Shown in pieces: positions 41,891 through 50,058 of a DNA stretch of 64,000 bases (the first letter of the stretch is position 1; the number at the start of each line of letters is the position of its first letter). A program made the position numbers and the translations under genes. The stretch is from assembly GCF_014216315.1 (NCBI RefSeq), contig NZ_CP045702.1:558001-622000 (forward strand), written 5' to 3'. This DNA comes from Streptomyces finlayi. Lineage in GTDB: Bacteria > Actinomycetota > Actinomycetes > Streptomycetales > Streptomycetaceae. The notes under the pieces are model-generated. The model was not told where the DNA came from. It ran no database searches and was given only the letters and a program-made list of their open reading frames with translations.

Positions 41891-42640
41891 TCACTGAGTG
41901 AACGTATCGATGGCGGAGATCCGCCAGTTGTCCCCGCGGCGGACGGCGTCCACGGCGAACATCGCCGCCGCGTACGTGGTCTCGTCCGCCTTGCCCGTAC
42001 GGGTGTTGCTCTGATCGGCGAAGACCAGCAGCCGGGCACGGTCGCCGTCGAGCAGCTCCACGCCGCTCTCCGTGACGGTGGTGGTGAGGACGAGCTTCTG
42101 CTTCGGCGCCTGCGCCCGTACCTCGGCGAGCATCTCCTCGTGCTGGCCGACGGCCCTGCCGACCAGGTACTTCTTCGCGGCCTGCCGCGCGGTGGCGGGC
42201 GAGGCGTAGTCGTACGAGAAGACGGCTCCGACCGCCTCGGTGATCTGGCCCTTCACCTCGCTTGTCCGGCCCATGTCGGTGAGTGCGGTGTTCTGCCGGG
42301 ACGGGTCCTCGCGCAGCCGGTCGGCCGAGGTGAAGGACCAGGCGGCGAAGGCGCCGAACGCCAGGGTGAGGGCGCACAGGACTGCGGGCAGCCGGACGCG
42401 GACCATGCGCGGGAGCCACGTGGGCCGTGGTTCCGGTGGCGCTTCGCCGGGCGCATCGCCCGGCGTCTCGTCCTCCGCGTCGTCGGTTCCGCTTTCGGCG
42501 TCCTGCGGGCTCCCGGGTCCGTCCGGCTCTTTGGGGCCCGGCTTCGGAGCGGGGGTGGCCGCGGGGGTGGTCGTGGTCCGCTCGGCGGCCGCGGTGGCCA
42601 GGCGGCGCTGACGGTTGACGAGGTGACGTGTCGTCGGCAT
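41891..42640 (-). CDS. Mce-associated membrane protein 4
   Basis: The protein has 249 residues. An ~80-residue acidic, Pro/Gly-rich cytoplasmic N-terminus precedes one membrane helix (LPAVLCALTLAFGAFAAWSF). The NTF2-like extracytoplasmic domain follows (LTDMGRTSEVKGQITEAVGA, VFSYDYASPATARQAAKKYL), ending YAAAMFAVDAVRRGDNWRIS. This is the Mam/Mas layout found downstream of mce genes. These proteins are thought to stabilise or load the Mce complex. ATG 42640 has AGAGGA 9 nt upstream. Confidence 0.87.
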   Translation of the reverse strand: MPTTRHLVNRQRRLATAAAERTTTTPAATPAPKPGPKEPDGPGSPQDAESGTDDAEDETPGDAPGEAPPEPRPTWLPRMVRVRLPAVLCALTLAFGAFAAWSFTSADRLREDPSRQNTALTDMGRTSEVKGQITEAVGAVFSYDYASPATARQAAKKYLVGRAVGQHEEMLAEVRAQAPKQKLVLTTTVTESGVELLDGDRARLLVFADQSNTRTGKADETTYAAAMFAVDAVRRGDNWRISAIDTFTQ

Positions 42641-42681
42641 GTCCGGGGTCCTCTCGGTGGCGGGGGCTGGCTTCGGACGCG

Positions 42682-43212
42682 TCAGCCGGCCGTGTTGCCG
42701 ACGGGCGCCTGGCCGAGTGCGCTGAGCTTCCACCCCCCGGACGTCCGGGTGAGCTGCCCGAGCATCCTGCTCTCCTTCACCGCGGGCTCTCCCTTCGGTG
42801 CGGTCACGGTGACCCGCAGTGCCACCATCACCGCGGCCTTGCCGGACCGGTCATCGAGTTCGGTCACCGCGCCGGACAGGACCGCGGCCGTGCTGACCGT
42901 CTTCGCGGCCTCGATCTGCTTCACGAACGCGGCCCGGCCCTCGACGAGTTGCTGGTGCAGATCGCCCGTGGTGGAGTCCTCCCAGCTGTCCAGGCCCTCG
43001 TCCACCTTGTGGTGGTCGAGGGTGTTCATGTTCTGCACGGCCTGCTCGCCGGCGGCCAGCACGTCGTCGCGGGCCTGCGCGTACGCCGCCGAGTCGTCGT
43101 GGGCGGCTTCGTACCGGGACACGCCGCCCCAGCCTGCCGCGCCCGCTGCCGCGACCGTCAGCACGATCGCCGCCACCAGCAGCGGATTGCGCGTCGTCCG
43201 TACCCGTGCCAT
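42682..43212 (-). CDS. Mce-associated membrane protein 3
   Basis: The protein has 176 residues: a short basic N-terminus, one membrane helix (NPLLVAAIVLTVAAAGAAGW) and an extracytoplasmic NTF2-like domain (AYAQARDDVLAAGEQAVQNM, SWEDSTTGDLHQQLVEGRAA) closing with SGGWKLSALGQAPV. It is similar in layout to the 173-residue protein at 43912, so the four Mam genes look like two duplicated long/short pairs. GGGGAGAG precedes the ATG. A 52-bp gap separates it from the upstream Mam gene, the largest gap within the operon. Confidence 0.87.
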   Translation of the reverse strand: MARVRTTRNPLLVAAIVLTVAAAGAAGWGGVSRYEAAHDDSAAYAQARDDVLAAGEQAVQNMNTLDHHKVDEGLDSWEDSTTGDLHQQLVEGRAAFVKQIEAAKTVSTAAVLSGAVTELDDRSGKAAVMVALRVTVTAPKGEPAVKESRMLGQLTRTSGGWKLSALGQAPVGNTAG

Positions 43213-43264
43213 TGCTGTCTCTCCCCTGCCTGCGGATCTGGTCCGTTCCGAGTCGCGTGCCGTG

Positions 43265-43915
43265 CTACCGGGAGGTGATCTCTACGATGTACCAGCGCCC
43301 GTCGCGGAGTTCGGCCGAGACGGAGAGCTGGGCGGCGGCCGTGGTGGGCGCCTTGCCCCGGCGTTCGTAGACCTGGTCGAGGAAGACCAGGAGGTGGGCG
43401 CTGCTCCCGGTCAGCCGGGTCACTCCGGCCCGTACGACCTGGGTGGTCAGCGTCAGCTTCTGGTCGGCCGCCTGCTTCTCGACCTGGCCGAAGAGTGCGG
43501 CGTACTGCGTCAGCGCCTTCCCCGCGAGGACCTCCTTGGCCGATGCCTTGGTGGCGGCGGTCGCCCCGGGGCTGTACGAGAAGACCGTGCCGAGGGCGTT
43601 GCTGACGTCCCCCACGACCTCGGTGGTCGCCTCCGTGTCCGTCAGCGCCCGGTTGGACGTGGCGGGGGTGTCCCTCAGCTGCCGGCCCTCGGCGAAGAGC
43701 AGACCACCGGCGACGAGCAGGGCGACCGCCAGAACCGCACCGGCGATCCGGGGCCACCGGCGGCCGGACGCCGGTCCGGGGCTCTCCCTCTCGTCCGGGT
43801 GGCCGTCGGCCGGCGCAGCGGCTCGCACCGCGTCCGTCGCCTCGGTGTCCTTCGTGTCCTTGGTGTCCACGTCCACGCCGGTGCTCCCTGTCGCCGTCCC
43901 CGCCCTCTCGTTCAT
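43265..43915 (-). CDS. Mce-associated membrane protein 2
   Basis: The protein has 216 residues. An acidic/threonine-rich N-terminus of ~50 residues precedes one membrane helix (IAGAVLAVALLVAGGLLFAE) and the NTF2-like domain (LTDTEATTEVVGDVSNALGT, VFSYSPGATAATKASAKEVL), closing with LSVSAELRDGRWYIVEITSR. It is the closest in-cluster relative of the protein at 41891 (same LTDxxxTSEV...VFSYxxA pattern). Its ATG overlaps the upstream stop as ATGA (43912-43915), indicating translational coupling. Confidence 0.87.
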   Translation of the reverse strand: MNERAGTATGSTGVDVDTKDTKDTEATDAVRAAAPADGHPDERESPGPASGRRWPRIAGAVLAVALLVAGGLLFAEGRQLRDTPATSNRALTDTEATTEVVGDVSNALGTVFSYSPGATAATKASAKEVLAGKALTQYAALFGQVEKQAADQKLTLTTQVVRAGVTRLTGSSAHLLVFLDQVYERRGKAPTTAAAQLSVSAELRDGRWYIVEITSR

Positions 43916-44433
43916 GCGCCGCCGCCGACCGGGATCGCCGTCAGTGACTTGACCTTCCAGCCGTCGCCGGTCCGGGCGAGGGTGGCCTCGAAGCGTTTGC
44001 GCTGAGTGCCGCCCTTGCCGGTGCGCGGGCTGACCTCCACGTCGACCGTCGCGATCAGCGCCGCCGTGCCGGTCCGCTCGTCGAGCGCGGTGAGCGCCGC
44101 GTCGGTGACCTTTCCGCGGGCCGTGGCCCCGGACTCGGCCAGTTCCTGCGCGTCCTTGCCCCTGGTCCGTTCCAGCTGCTCGTGGAGCGGGCCGGTCGAG
44201 GAGTCGAGCCAGGCCGAGAGCCCCGTCCGCACGCTCCCGGCGTCGCTGCCGTCGAGGCTGTTGAGGCGGGCCAGGTGGCGCTTCCCCTCGGCCAGTGCGG
44301 CATCGCGTGCCTTGGCGTACGCGAGCGTGTCGTCGCCGCGGGCCTGGGCGTAGGACCAGCCGCCCAGTGCGCAGATCAGTACGGCGGCGAGCAGCGCGGC
44401 CCAGCCCGCGGGGTTCTTCGAGCGCCGCGTCAT
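43912..44433 (-). CDS. Mce-associated membrane protein 1
   Basis: The protein has 173 residues: basic N-terminus (MTRRSKNP), one membrane helix (AGWAALLAAVLICALGGWSY), and an extracytoplasmic domain (AYAKARDAALAEGKRHLARL, AWLDSSTGPLHEQLERTRGK) ending GDGWKVKSLTAIPVGGG. It is paired in sequence type with the protein at 42682. The start ATG overlaps the mceF stop by 4 bp (44430-44433). It likely faces the periplasm-like space beside MceF. Confidence 0.87.
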   Translation of the reverse strand: MTRRSKNPAGWAALLAAVLICALGGWSYAQARGDDTLAYAKARDAALAEGKRHLARLNSLDGSDAGSVRTGLSAWLDSSTGPLHEQLERTRGKDAQELAESGATARGKVTDAALTALDERTGTAALIATVDVEVSPRTGKGGTQRKRFEATLARTGDGWKVKSLTAIPVGGGA

Positions 44434-45683
44434 CGGCCGCCTCCGAGTCCGAGCAGGCCGGCCATACCGTCGGCTCGGGGAGCGTCGCCCGCGGTCGCGC
44501 CGAGTGCGCCGGGAAGCGCACTGTCTGTTCCCGATCCCGGGAGCGAGCCCGGCTTGACCGGATCGGGCACGGGACCGCCCCTGGGGGCGTTCGCGCTGCC
44601 CCGGACGTTGATGCCGGTTCCGGGTGACGAGGTGCACCGGGCCTTGGTGTTGACCGTGGCGGCGGGCCCGGTGTCGAGGCCGTCGCGGTAGACCGTGCCG
44701 CCGTATCCGGCGGTGCAGGGCAACGGCTCGAAGAAGGTGACCGACATACCGAACCGGGCGCCGTCCTCGTCGATCGCGCTCGCCCCGGCGGCCGCGACCG
44801 CGGGGAGCTTCACGAGCAGTTCCTCCAGTCCGCGCTGGCGGGTGACGGTCACCTCCGAGGTGGTGAGGAGGTTGGCGACGACCACGCCGAAGCTCGGGTC
44901 GAGATCGCGGAGCAGTCCGCTGATCTGTCCGGCGGCGTCGGGGGCGGCGGCGATCAGCCTGCGCAGATCGGTGTCGGAGCCCTTGAGTTCGGCGGCCAGT
45001 TCCTTGGCCCCCGAGGCGAAGCCCTTGAGGGCCTCGCCCTCTTCGGCCTGGGTGCGCAGGACGGTTTCGCCGTCGGTCATGAGCTTCGTCGTGACCGGCA
45101 GGGCGTCGTCCGCCGCCCGCACGAACTCAACTCCGGTGTCCAGGAGAACCTGGAGGTCGTCACCGCGTCCGTTGAACGCCGCGCCGAACTCGTCGACGAC
45201 CGTCCGCAGATTCTCCAGGTCGATGGAGCTCGCCAGGTCGTTGACGCCGGTGAGGACGTCGGTGGGCGGCGCCGGGATGGTGGTGTCGGCCTGGTCGATG
45301 ACCGAGCCGTTCCCGAGGAACGGGCCGTCCTCACGGGTGGGCCGCAGATCGATGTACTGCTCACCGACGGCGGAGAGGTTGGCGACGACGGCCCGCAGAC
45401 TGTCCGGGATGAGCGGTGCGTCGTCCTCGATGCGCAGTTCCGCCTCGACTCCGTCGTCGGTGAGCTCGATCGGCCCCACGCGGCCCACGGACACTCCGCG
45501 ATAGGTGACGTTGGAATGGGTGTACAGGCCGCCGGTCTGCGGGAGCTGCACCGTGACGGTGTAGTAGCCGCGCATGCCGACGTAGTGGCCGAGGTCCGCG
45601 TACCGCACGCCCAGGTATCCGAGTACGAGTACGGCGATGAGCAGGAAGGCGATGTTCTTCAGCCGGATGCCGAGAGTGATCAT
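44430..45683 (-). CDS. mceF: MCE family protein MceF
   Basis: The protein has 417 residues. One N-terminal helix (LKNIAFLLIAVLVLGYLGVR) is followed by the MCE/MlaD domain (YYTVTVQLPQTGGLYTHSNV, YRGVSVGRVGPIEL), the long helical needle region, and a C-terminal region with FGMSVTFFEPLPCTAGYGG. A disordered Gly/Pro tail follows. Mce proteins assemble as a heterohexamer that conducts lipids from the outer layers to the permease. It overlaps both neighbours by 4 bp. Confidence 0.92.
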   Translation of the reverse strand: MITLGIRLKNIAFLLIAVLVLGYLGVRYADLGHYVGMRGYYTVTVQLPQTGGLYTHSNVTYRGVSVGRVGPIELTDDGVEAELRIEDDAPLIPDSLRAVVANLSAVGEQYIDLRPTREDGPFLGNGSVIDQADTTIPAPPTDVLTGVNDLASSIDLENLRTVVDEFGAAFNGRGDDLQVLLDTGVEFVRAADDALPVTTKLMTDGETVLRTQAEEGEALKGFASGAKELAAELKGSDTDLRRLIAAAPDAAGQISGLLRDLDPSFGVVVANLLTTSEVTVTRQRGLEELLVKLPAVAAAGASAIDEDGARFGMSVTFFEPLPCTAGYGGTVYRDGLDTGPAATVNTKARCTSSPGTGINVRGSANAPRGGPVPDPVKPGSLPGSGTDSALPGALGATAGDAPRADGMAGLLGLGGGR

Positions 45684-46849
45684 CGTGCGCTCCCCTGCGA
45701 GGTCGCCGGGACGGACGGGAGGGGCAGCGGCAGCGCCGCGACGGACGAAGTCTCCGGGGTGCCCGGGGGTGGCTCGGCCGGGGGCTCGGTCGGGGTGTCG
45801 GAGGGAGCGAGCGCGGGGATGATCCGGGTGCCGGGAATCGCCGTGACATCGAGGTAGACGTTGAGGTAGTCACCCTTCACCCCGCGCAGCACCTCGTCGG
45901 TGAACGGATAGGTGAGGAGCACCTGAAGGGAGTCGGGCAGGTCCTGGCCGGAGTCGGCGAGTGCCTTGAGGGTGGGGGCGATGGCCTTGAGGTCGGCGAT
46001 CATGTCGGCCTTGCTCTTGTCGATCGTGTCGACGGCGACGGTGGAGAGCGTGTCGAGCGAGCGCAGCATGGTGAGAAGGGAACCCCGCTGCTTCTCCAGG
46101 ACCTTCAGGCCGGGGCTGAGCCCGGTGAGGACCGTCCCGACGTCCTGTTTGCGCACGGCGAGGGTGGCCGCGAGGCGGTTGACCCCGTCGAGTGCCGCGG
46201 TGATGTCCTCCTTGTTGGCGTCCAGGTTGGTCACCAGGGTGTCGACGCGGCCGAGCATCGAGCGGATCTGCGGTTCCTGCCCGGTGAGTGCCTTGTTCAG
46301 TTCGGTGGTGATGGTCTTGAGCTGGTTGATACCCCCGCCGTTGAGGAGCATCGACATCGCGCCGAAGACCTCTTCGACCTCCGGGTTCCGGTTGGTGCGG
46401 CCGAGTGGGATCCGGCCGCCGTCGTCCAGCGTTCCCCGGGCGGTCCCGGCGGCCGGCGGGGAGAGCTGGACGAACTTCTCGCCGAGGAGGCTGGACTGTT
46501 CCAGTCGGGCGTACGCGTTCTCGGGGAGCTCGATCTTCCCGTTGAGGCGCATGGTGACCTCGGCGGTCCAGCTGCCGGGCGTGAGGGAGATCCTGGTGAC
46601 CCGCCCGACCGCGACGTCGTTGACCTTCACCGAGGACTGCGGGGCGAGGCTGAGGACGTCCCCGAACTCCGCGGTGATCTCGTACGGATGGTCGCCGAGG
46701 TCGGCGCCGCCGGGCAGTGGCACCTGGTCGATGCCGGTGAACTCCGGTACGTCGACGGTCGTCACCAGCAGGACGGTCGCGACGCCGGCGGCGAGCAGGG
46801 CGGCGACTCCGGTCGCACGGGGCCCGGGTCTGCGGAGGGCACGGCTCAT
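45680..46849 (-). CDS. mceE: MCE family protein MceE, without lipobox cysteine
   Basis: The protein has 389 residues. It carries the MceE-type start of the MCE domain (QVPLPGGADLGDHPYEITAE, FGDVLSLAPQSSVKVNDVAV) and LEQSSLLGEKFVQLSPP. MceE homologues usually are lipoproteins with a Cys just before this segment; here the region after the membrane helix (GVAALLAAGVATVLLVTTVD, then VPEFTGID) has no cysteine, so lipidation is not expected. The C-terminus is Pro/Thr-rich. It overlaps mceD and mceF by 4 bp each. Confidence 0.9.
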   Translation of the reverse strand: MSRALRRPGPRATGVAALLAAGVATVLLVTTVDVPEFTGIDQVPLPGGADLGDHPYEITAEFGDVLSLAPQSSVKVNDVAVGRVTRISLTPGSWTAEVTMRLNGKIELPENAYARLEQSSLLGEKFVQLSPPAAGTARGTLDDGGRIPLGRTNRNPEVEEVFGAMSMLLNGGGINQLKTITTELNKALTGQEPQIRSMLGRVDTLVTNLDANKEDITAALDGVNRLAATLAVRKQDVGTVLTGLSPGLKVLEKQRGSLLTMLRSLDTLSTVAVDTIDKSKADMIADLKAIAPTLKALADSGQDLPDSLQVLLTYPFTDEVLRGVKGDYLNVYLDVTAIPGTRIIPALAPSDTPTEPPAEPPPGTPETSSVAALPLPLPSVPATSQGSAR

Positions 46850-48012
46850 CGGTTCGCCCCCTTCTGCGTCGTGGACTTCTCGGGGGTGGACTTCTCGGGG
46901 GTGGTCTTTTCCGGGGTGGTCTTTTCCGGGGTGCCGTAGACAGTGCCGATCTCGGGGAGCGGCAGCACGGGCAGTTGCTTGCGGCGGTCGGTGTCCACCG
47001 GCCGGAGACCGGTGAGCCCCGGGCTTCCGGTCGCGGAGGAGACGAGTGGGCCACCCATGGACAGTTCGTTCAGGTTGGTCCGGCCGTTGAGGGTGCGGGT
47101 GGCCGGGTCGTAGACGTTCAGGACGTTGCCTGCCGCCAGCGGAAGGGTGTCCATGGCTTCGGCGAGCGAGGCGCGCTGGTCGACGAGGGCCTGGGTGAGC
47201 GGCACCAGGGCGTCCACGTTCTTCTTGAGTGAGCCGCGGTTCTCCTGGATGAAGGTCTTGACCTGGCCGAGCGCCGTGCCGAGTTCCCTGAGTGCCGCGC
47301 TGAGGTTCTTCTTGTCGTCGGCGAGGAATCCGGTGACGGAGTTGAGCTGCTGCTCGGCGGCCCGCACATCGCCGTCGTTGTCCTTGAGCATCGTGGTGAA
47401 CGTCTGGAGGTAGGAGAGCGTGTCGAAGAGGTCGCCGCTGCTCCTGTCCAGGGTCTTCGTCGCCTTGCCGAACTGCTCGATGGAGTCCCCGATGGCCTTT
47501 CCGTTGCCGTCGAGGTTCTTCGCCCCCGTGTCGAGGAGTCCGGCGAGGGCGCCGTCGGCGTTGGCTCCGTCCGGGCCGAGCGCCGTGGAGAGTTCGGTGA
47601 TGGAGGCGTACAGCTGGTCCACCTCGACGGGGGTGGCGTTGTTCGCGGCGGGCAGCACCGCGTTGTCGGCGAGCTGGGCTCCCCCGTCGTACGCGGGTGC
47701 CAGCTGGACGTACCGGTCGGCGACGAGGCTGGGGGCGACGACGACGGCGTGCGCTCCCTCGGGGACCTTGACTCCCTTGTCGAGCCGCAGGGTGACCTTG
47801 ACCTCCTCGCCCCGCGGCGTTACCGATTCGACGGTGCCGACCTTCACGCCGAGGACGCGCAGATCCGATCCGGCGTACACCCCGGTGGCCTGGTCGAAAT
47901 AGGCGGTGATGGTCGTCTTCCCCTCGTCGTCCAGGGCCATCACCCCGGTGGTGGCCACGACGGCGACGACGGCCAGTCCGGCGCCGATGGAGACGATGCG
48001 CGTGAGTCTCAT
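46846..48012 (-). CDS. mceD: MCE family protein MceD
   Basis: The protein has 388 residues. It has an N-terminal membrane helix (IVSIGAGLAVVAVVATTGVM), an MCE domain (ITAYFDQATGVYAGSDLRVL, GVKVGTVESVTPRG) and a helical needle region to about residue 300. The C-terminus holds four tandem TPEK[T/S] pentapeptides encoded by a 15-bp repeat (46871-46930), a flexible charged tail that could vary in copy number between strains. It starts 1 bp after the mceC stop. Confidence 0.91.
   Translation of the reverse strand: MRLTRIVSIGAGLAVVAVVATTGVMALDDEGKTTITAYFDQATGVYAGSDLRVLGVKVGTVESVTPRGEEVKVTLRLDKGVKVPEGAHAVVVAPSLVADRYVQLAPAYDGGAQLADNAVLPAANNATPVEVDQLYASITELSTALGPDGANADGALAGLLDTGAKNLDGNGKAIGDSIEQFGKATKTLDRSSGDLFDTLSYLQTFTTMLKDNDGDVRAAEQQLNSVTGFLADDKKNLSAALRELGTALGQVKTFIQENRGSLKKNVDALVPLTQALVDQRASLAEAMDTLPLAAGNVLNVYDPATRTLNGRTNLNELSMGGPLVSSATGSPGLTGLRPVDTDRRKQLPVLPLPEIGTVYGTPEKTTPEKTTPEKSTPEKSTTQKGANR
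46871..46930. repeat. Four tandem 15-bp repeats in mceD
   Basis: Two copies of GTGGACTTCTCGGGG are followed by two of GTGGTCTTTTCCGGG (plus strand). They encode four TPEK[S/T] units near the MceD C-terminus and keep the frame, so copy number can change without breaking the protein. Confidence 0.9.
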
Positions 48013-48013
48013 G

Positions 48014-49030
48014 TCAGCGGCCGCCTTGCTTCGGAGGCATGCATCCGGGCACCTCGGGGTTCTGGGGCGGCAGGTAGTTCTTCGGGACGACGCCGCAGAC
48101 GTAGTTGTCGAACCACCGGCCGCTGCCGAGGGTGTTGCCGACGAGCCGGCTGTACGAACCGGTCAGCGACAGCACCTTGTCCAGGCTCTTGCGGTTCTTC
48201 ACGAGGACGGCCGTGACGCGGCCCAGTGAGTCGAGCGTGGGCTTCAGCTGCTTGTTGTTGTCCGCTACGACTCCGGTGAGCTGGGTGCCCAGGTCACGGG
48301 TTCCGGTGAGCAGGAGGTGGATCGAGTCGCGGCGCGCCTGGATCTCGCCGAGGAGGAGGTTGCCGTCCTCCAGGAGGGTCTCGAAGCTGCTCTTCTTGCC
48401 GGCGAGGGTCTTGGTGAGCTGCTTGCTGCCCTTGAGGAGGGTGACGAGCTGGGCGTCGCGCTCGGAGACCGTCCGGGACAGTGCGGAGAGTCCGTCGGCG
48501 GCGCTGCGTACGTCGGGCGGCGAGTCCTTGAAGGTCGTGGAGATCGTCTCGAAGCTCTTGGCGAGCTGGTCGGTGTCGATCTCGCCGATGGTCTCGCCGA
48601 GTCCGTTGAACGCCTGGGTGACGTCGTACGGGGACGTGGTTCGGCTCGCCGTGATGCGGGAGCCGGGGTCCTGCGGGGCGTCGCCCAGCGGATCGACGGC
48701 CAGGTACTTCTCGCCGAGGAGGGTCTTGATGGCGATGCCGACGGTGGAGGAGTTGCCGATCCAGGCGTCCTTCACCTCGAAGTCGACCTTCACCTTGTTG
48801 CCGTCGAGTGAGACTCCGGTGACCTCGCCGACCTTCACGCCGGCGATTCGTACCTCGTCGCCGTCGGCGAGTCCGGCGGACTCGGTGAAGTCCGCGCTGT
48901 AGGTGGTGCCGCCGCCGATGAAGGGCAGCGAGTCGGCACGGTAGGCGCCGAGTCCGACGAGGGTGAGGACGAGGAGTCCGACGATGCCGACGGCGACGGG
49001 GTTGCGTTCCCGCACGGGCTTGATTCTCAT
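48014..49030 (-). CDS. mceC: MCE family protein MceC
   Basis: The protein has 338 residues. It has an N-terminal membrane helix (NPVAVGIVGLLVLTLVGLGA), an MCE domain (YSADFTESAGLADGDEVRIA, GVKVGEVTGVSLDGNKVKV), a long helical region (LSRTVSERDAQLVTLLKGSK) and a short two-Cys C-terminus (FDNYVCGVVPKNYLPPQNPE, VPGC). ATG 49030 was chosen because it overlaps the mceB stop as ATGA and has AGG 8 nt upstream; the GTG at 49039 is less likely. Confidence 0.91.
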   Translation of the reverse strand: MRIKPVRERNPVAVGIVGLLVLTLVGLGAYRADSLPFIGGGTTYSADFTESAGLADGDEVRIAGVKVGEVTGVSLDGNKVKVDFEVKDAWIGNSSTVGIAIKTLLGEKYLAVDPLGDAPQDPGSRITASRTTSPYDVTQAFNGLGETIGEIDTDQLAKSFETISTTFKDSPPDVRSAADGLSALSRTVSERDAQLVTLLKGSKQLTKTLAGKKSSFETLLEDGNLLLGEIQARRDSIHLLLTGTRDLGTQLTGVVADNNKQLKPTLDSLGRVTAVLVKNRKSLDKVLSLTGSYSRLVGNTLGSGRWFDNYVCGVVPKNYLPPQNPEVPGCMPPKQGGR

Positions 49031-50058
49031 GCCAGGCACCTCGGTTGGGTGATCGCGATGCCGGTGGGCGGCGCGCTGCCGTCCTCTGTCGTGACCCCGC
49101 TGACCTTGGCCTCGCAGAGGTAGAGGTTGAGCCAGGAGCCGTACGAGGTGAGGCGGCCGATGGCTGCCATCTTGGCCGGGGTCTTCTGGAGGAAGCGCTC
49201 GATCTGCGGTGTGCCCTTGACCAACTGGTCCGAAAGGCGGCCGAGTTGCTTGATGTCTTCCTTGAGCGGCTTGCGCCCGTCGTTGATCAGGTCGGCGGTG
49301 ACCGTGGTGAGGGCGCCCATCGCCGTGACCGCCTCGCCCAGGGGTTCACGGTCGCCCGCGAAGCCCGTGACGAGCTTCTCCAGGGTGACGACGAGGTCGT
49401 CGAAGCCGGCCTCGCGGTCGTTGACCGTCTTCAGGACGGTGTTGAGGTTCGTGATCACCTGGCCGATCACCTCGTCCTTGGCGGCGACGGTGCTGGTGAG
49501 CGAGCCGACGTGCTGGAGGATGCTGTCGACGGTGCCGCCCTCGCCCTGGAGCACCTGGACGATGGAGCCGGCGAGCTGGTTGACGTCCGGCGGGGAGAGC
49601 CCTTCGAACAGCGGCTGGAAGCCGTTGAAGAGCTGGGTGAGGTCCAGGGCCGGGGTCGTACGGGAGAGGGGGATGGTCGCCCCCGCGGCGAAGCTCTCGC
49701 CGACCGGGCCCACCCCCTGGTCGAGGTCGACGTACCGCTGGCCGACCATGTTCAGGTACTTGATCGAGGCGGTCACGGAGGCGGGGAGCCTGCGTCCTTC
49801 GCGCACGGCCAGTCCGACCTCGGCGACCCGTCTGTCGGCCACCTCGATGGACTCCACCTGCCCCACCTCGACTCCGGCGATCCGGACGCTGTCACCGACG
49901 ATCAGCCCCGTGGCGTCCGTGAACCTGGCCTTGTACGTCGTGGTGTCCCCGACGTCCGTGTTGGCGATGGACAGGGCGAGTACGGCGGTGGCCATGACGG
50001 TCACCAGGACGAAGACGATCGATTTCGCGAGCGGTCCCGCGAGGGAGCGGCGCTTCAC
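49027..50058 (-). CDS. mceB: MCE family protein MceB
   Basis: The protein has 343 residues. An N-terminal helix (AKSIVFVLVTVMATAVLALS) is followed by an MCE domain (YKARFTDATGLIVGDSVRIA, GVEVGQVESIEVAD), the needle helices (VNQLAGSIVQVLQGEGGTVD), and a C-terminus with two cysteines (LYLCEAK and PRCLA). The GTG start overlaps the mceA stop as GTGA. Confidence 0.91.
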   Translation of the reverse strand: MKRRSLAGPLAKSIVFVLVTVMATAVLALSIANTDVGDTTTYKARFTDATGLIVGDSVRIAGVEVGQVESIEVADRRVAEVGLAVREGRRLPASVTASIKYLNMVGQRYVDLDQGVGPVGESFAAGATIPLSRTTPALDLTQLFNGFQPLFEGLSPPDVNQLAGSIVQVLQGEGGTVDSILQHVGSLTSTVAAKDEVIGQVITNLNTVLKTVNDREAGFDDLVVTLEKLVTGFAGDREPLGEAVTAMGALTTVTADLINDGRKPLKEDIKQLGRLSDQLVKGTPQIERFLQKTPAKMAAIGRLTSYGSWLNLYLCEAKVSGVTTEDGSAPPTGIAITQPRCLA

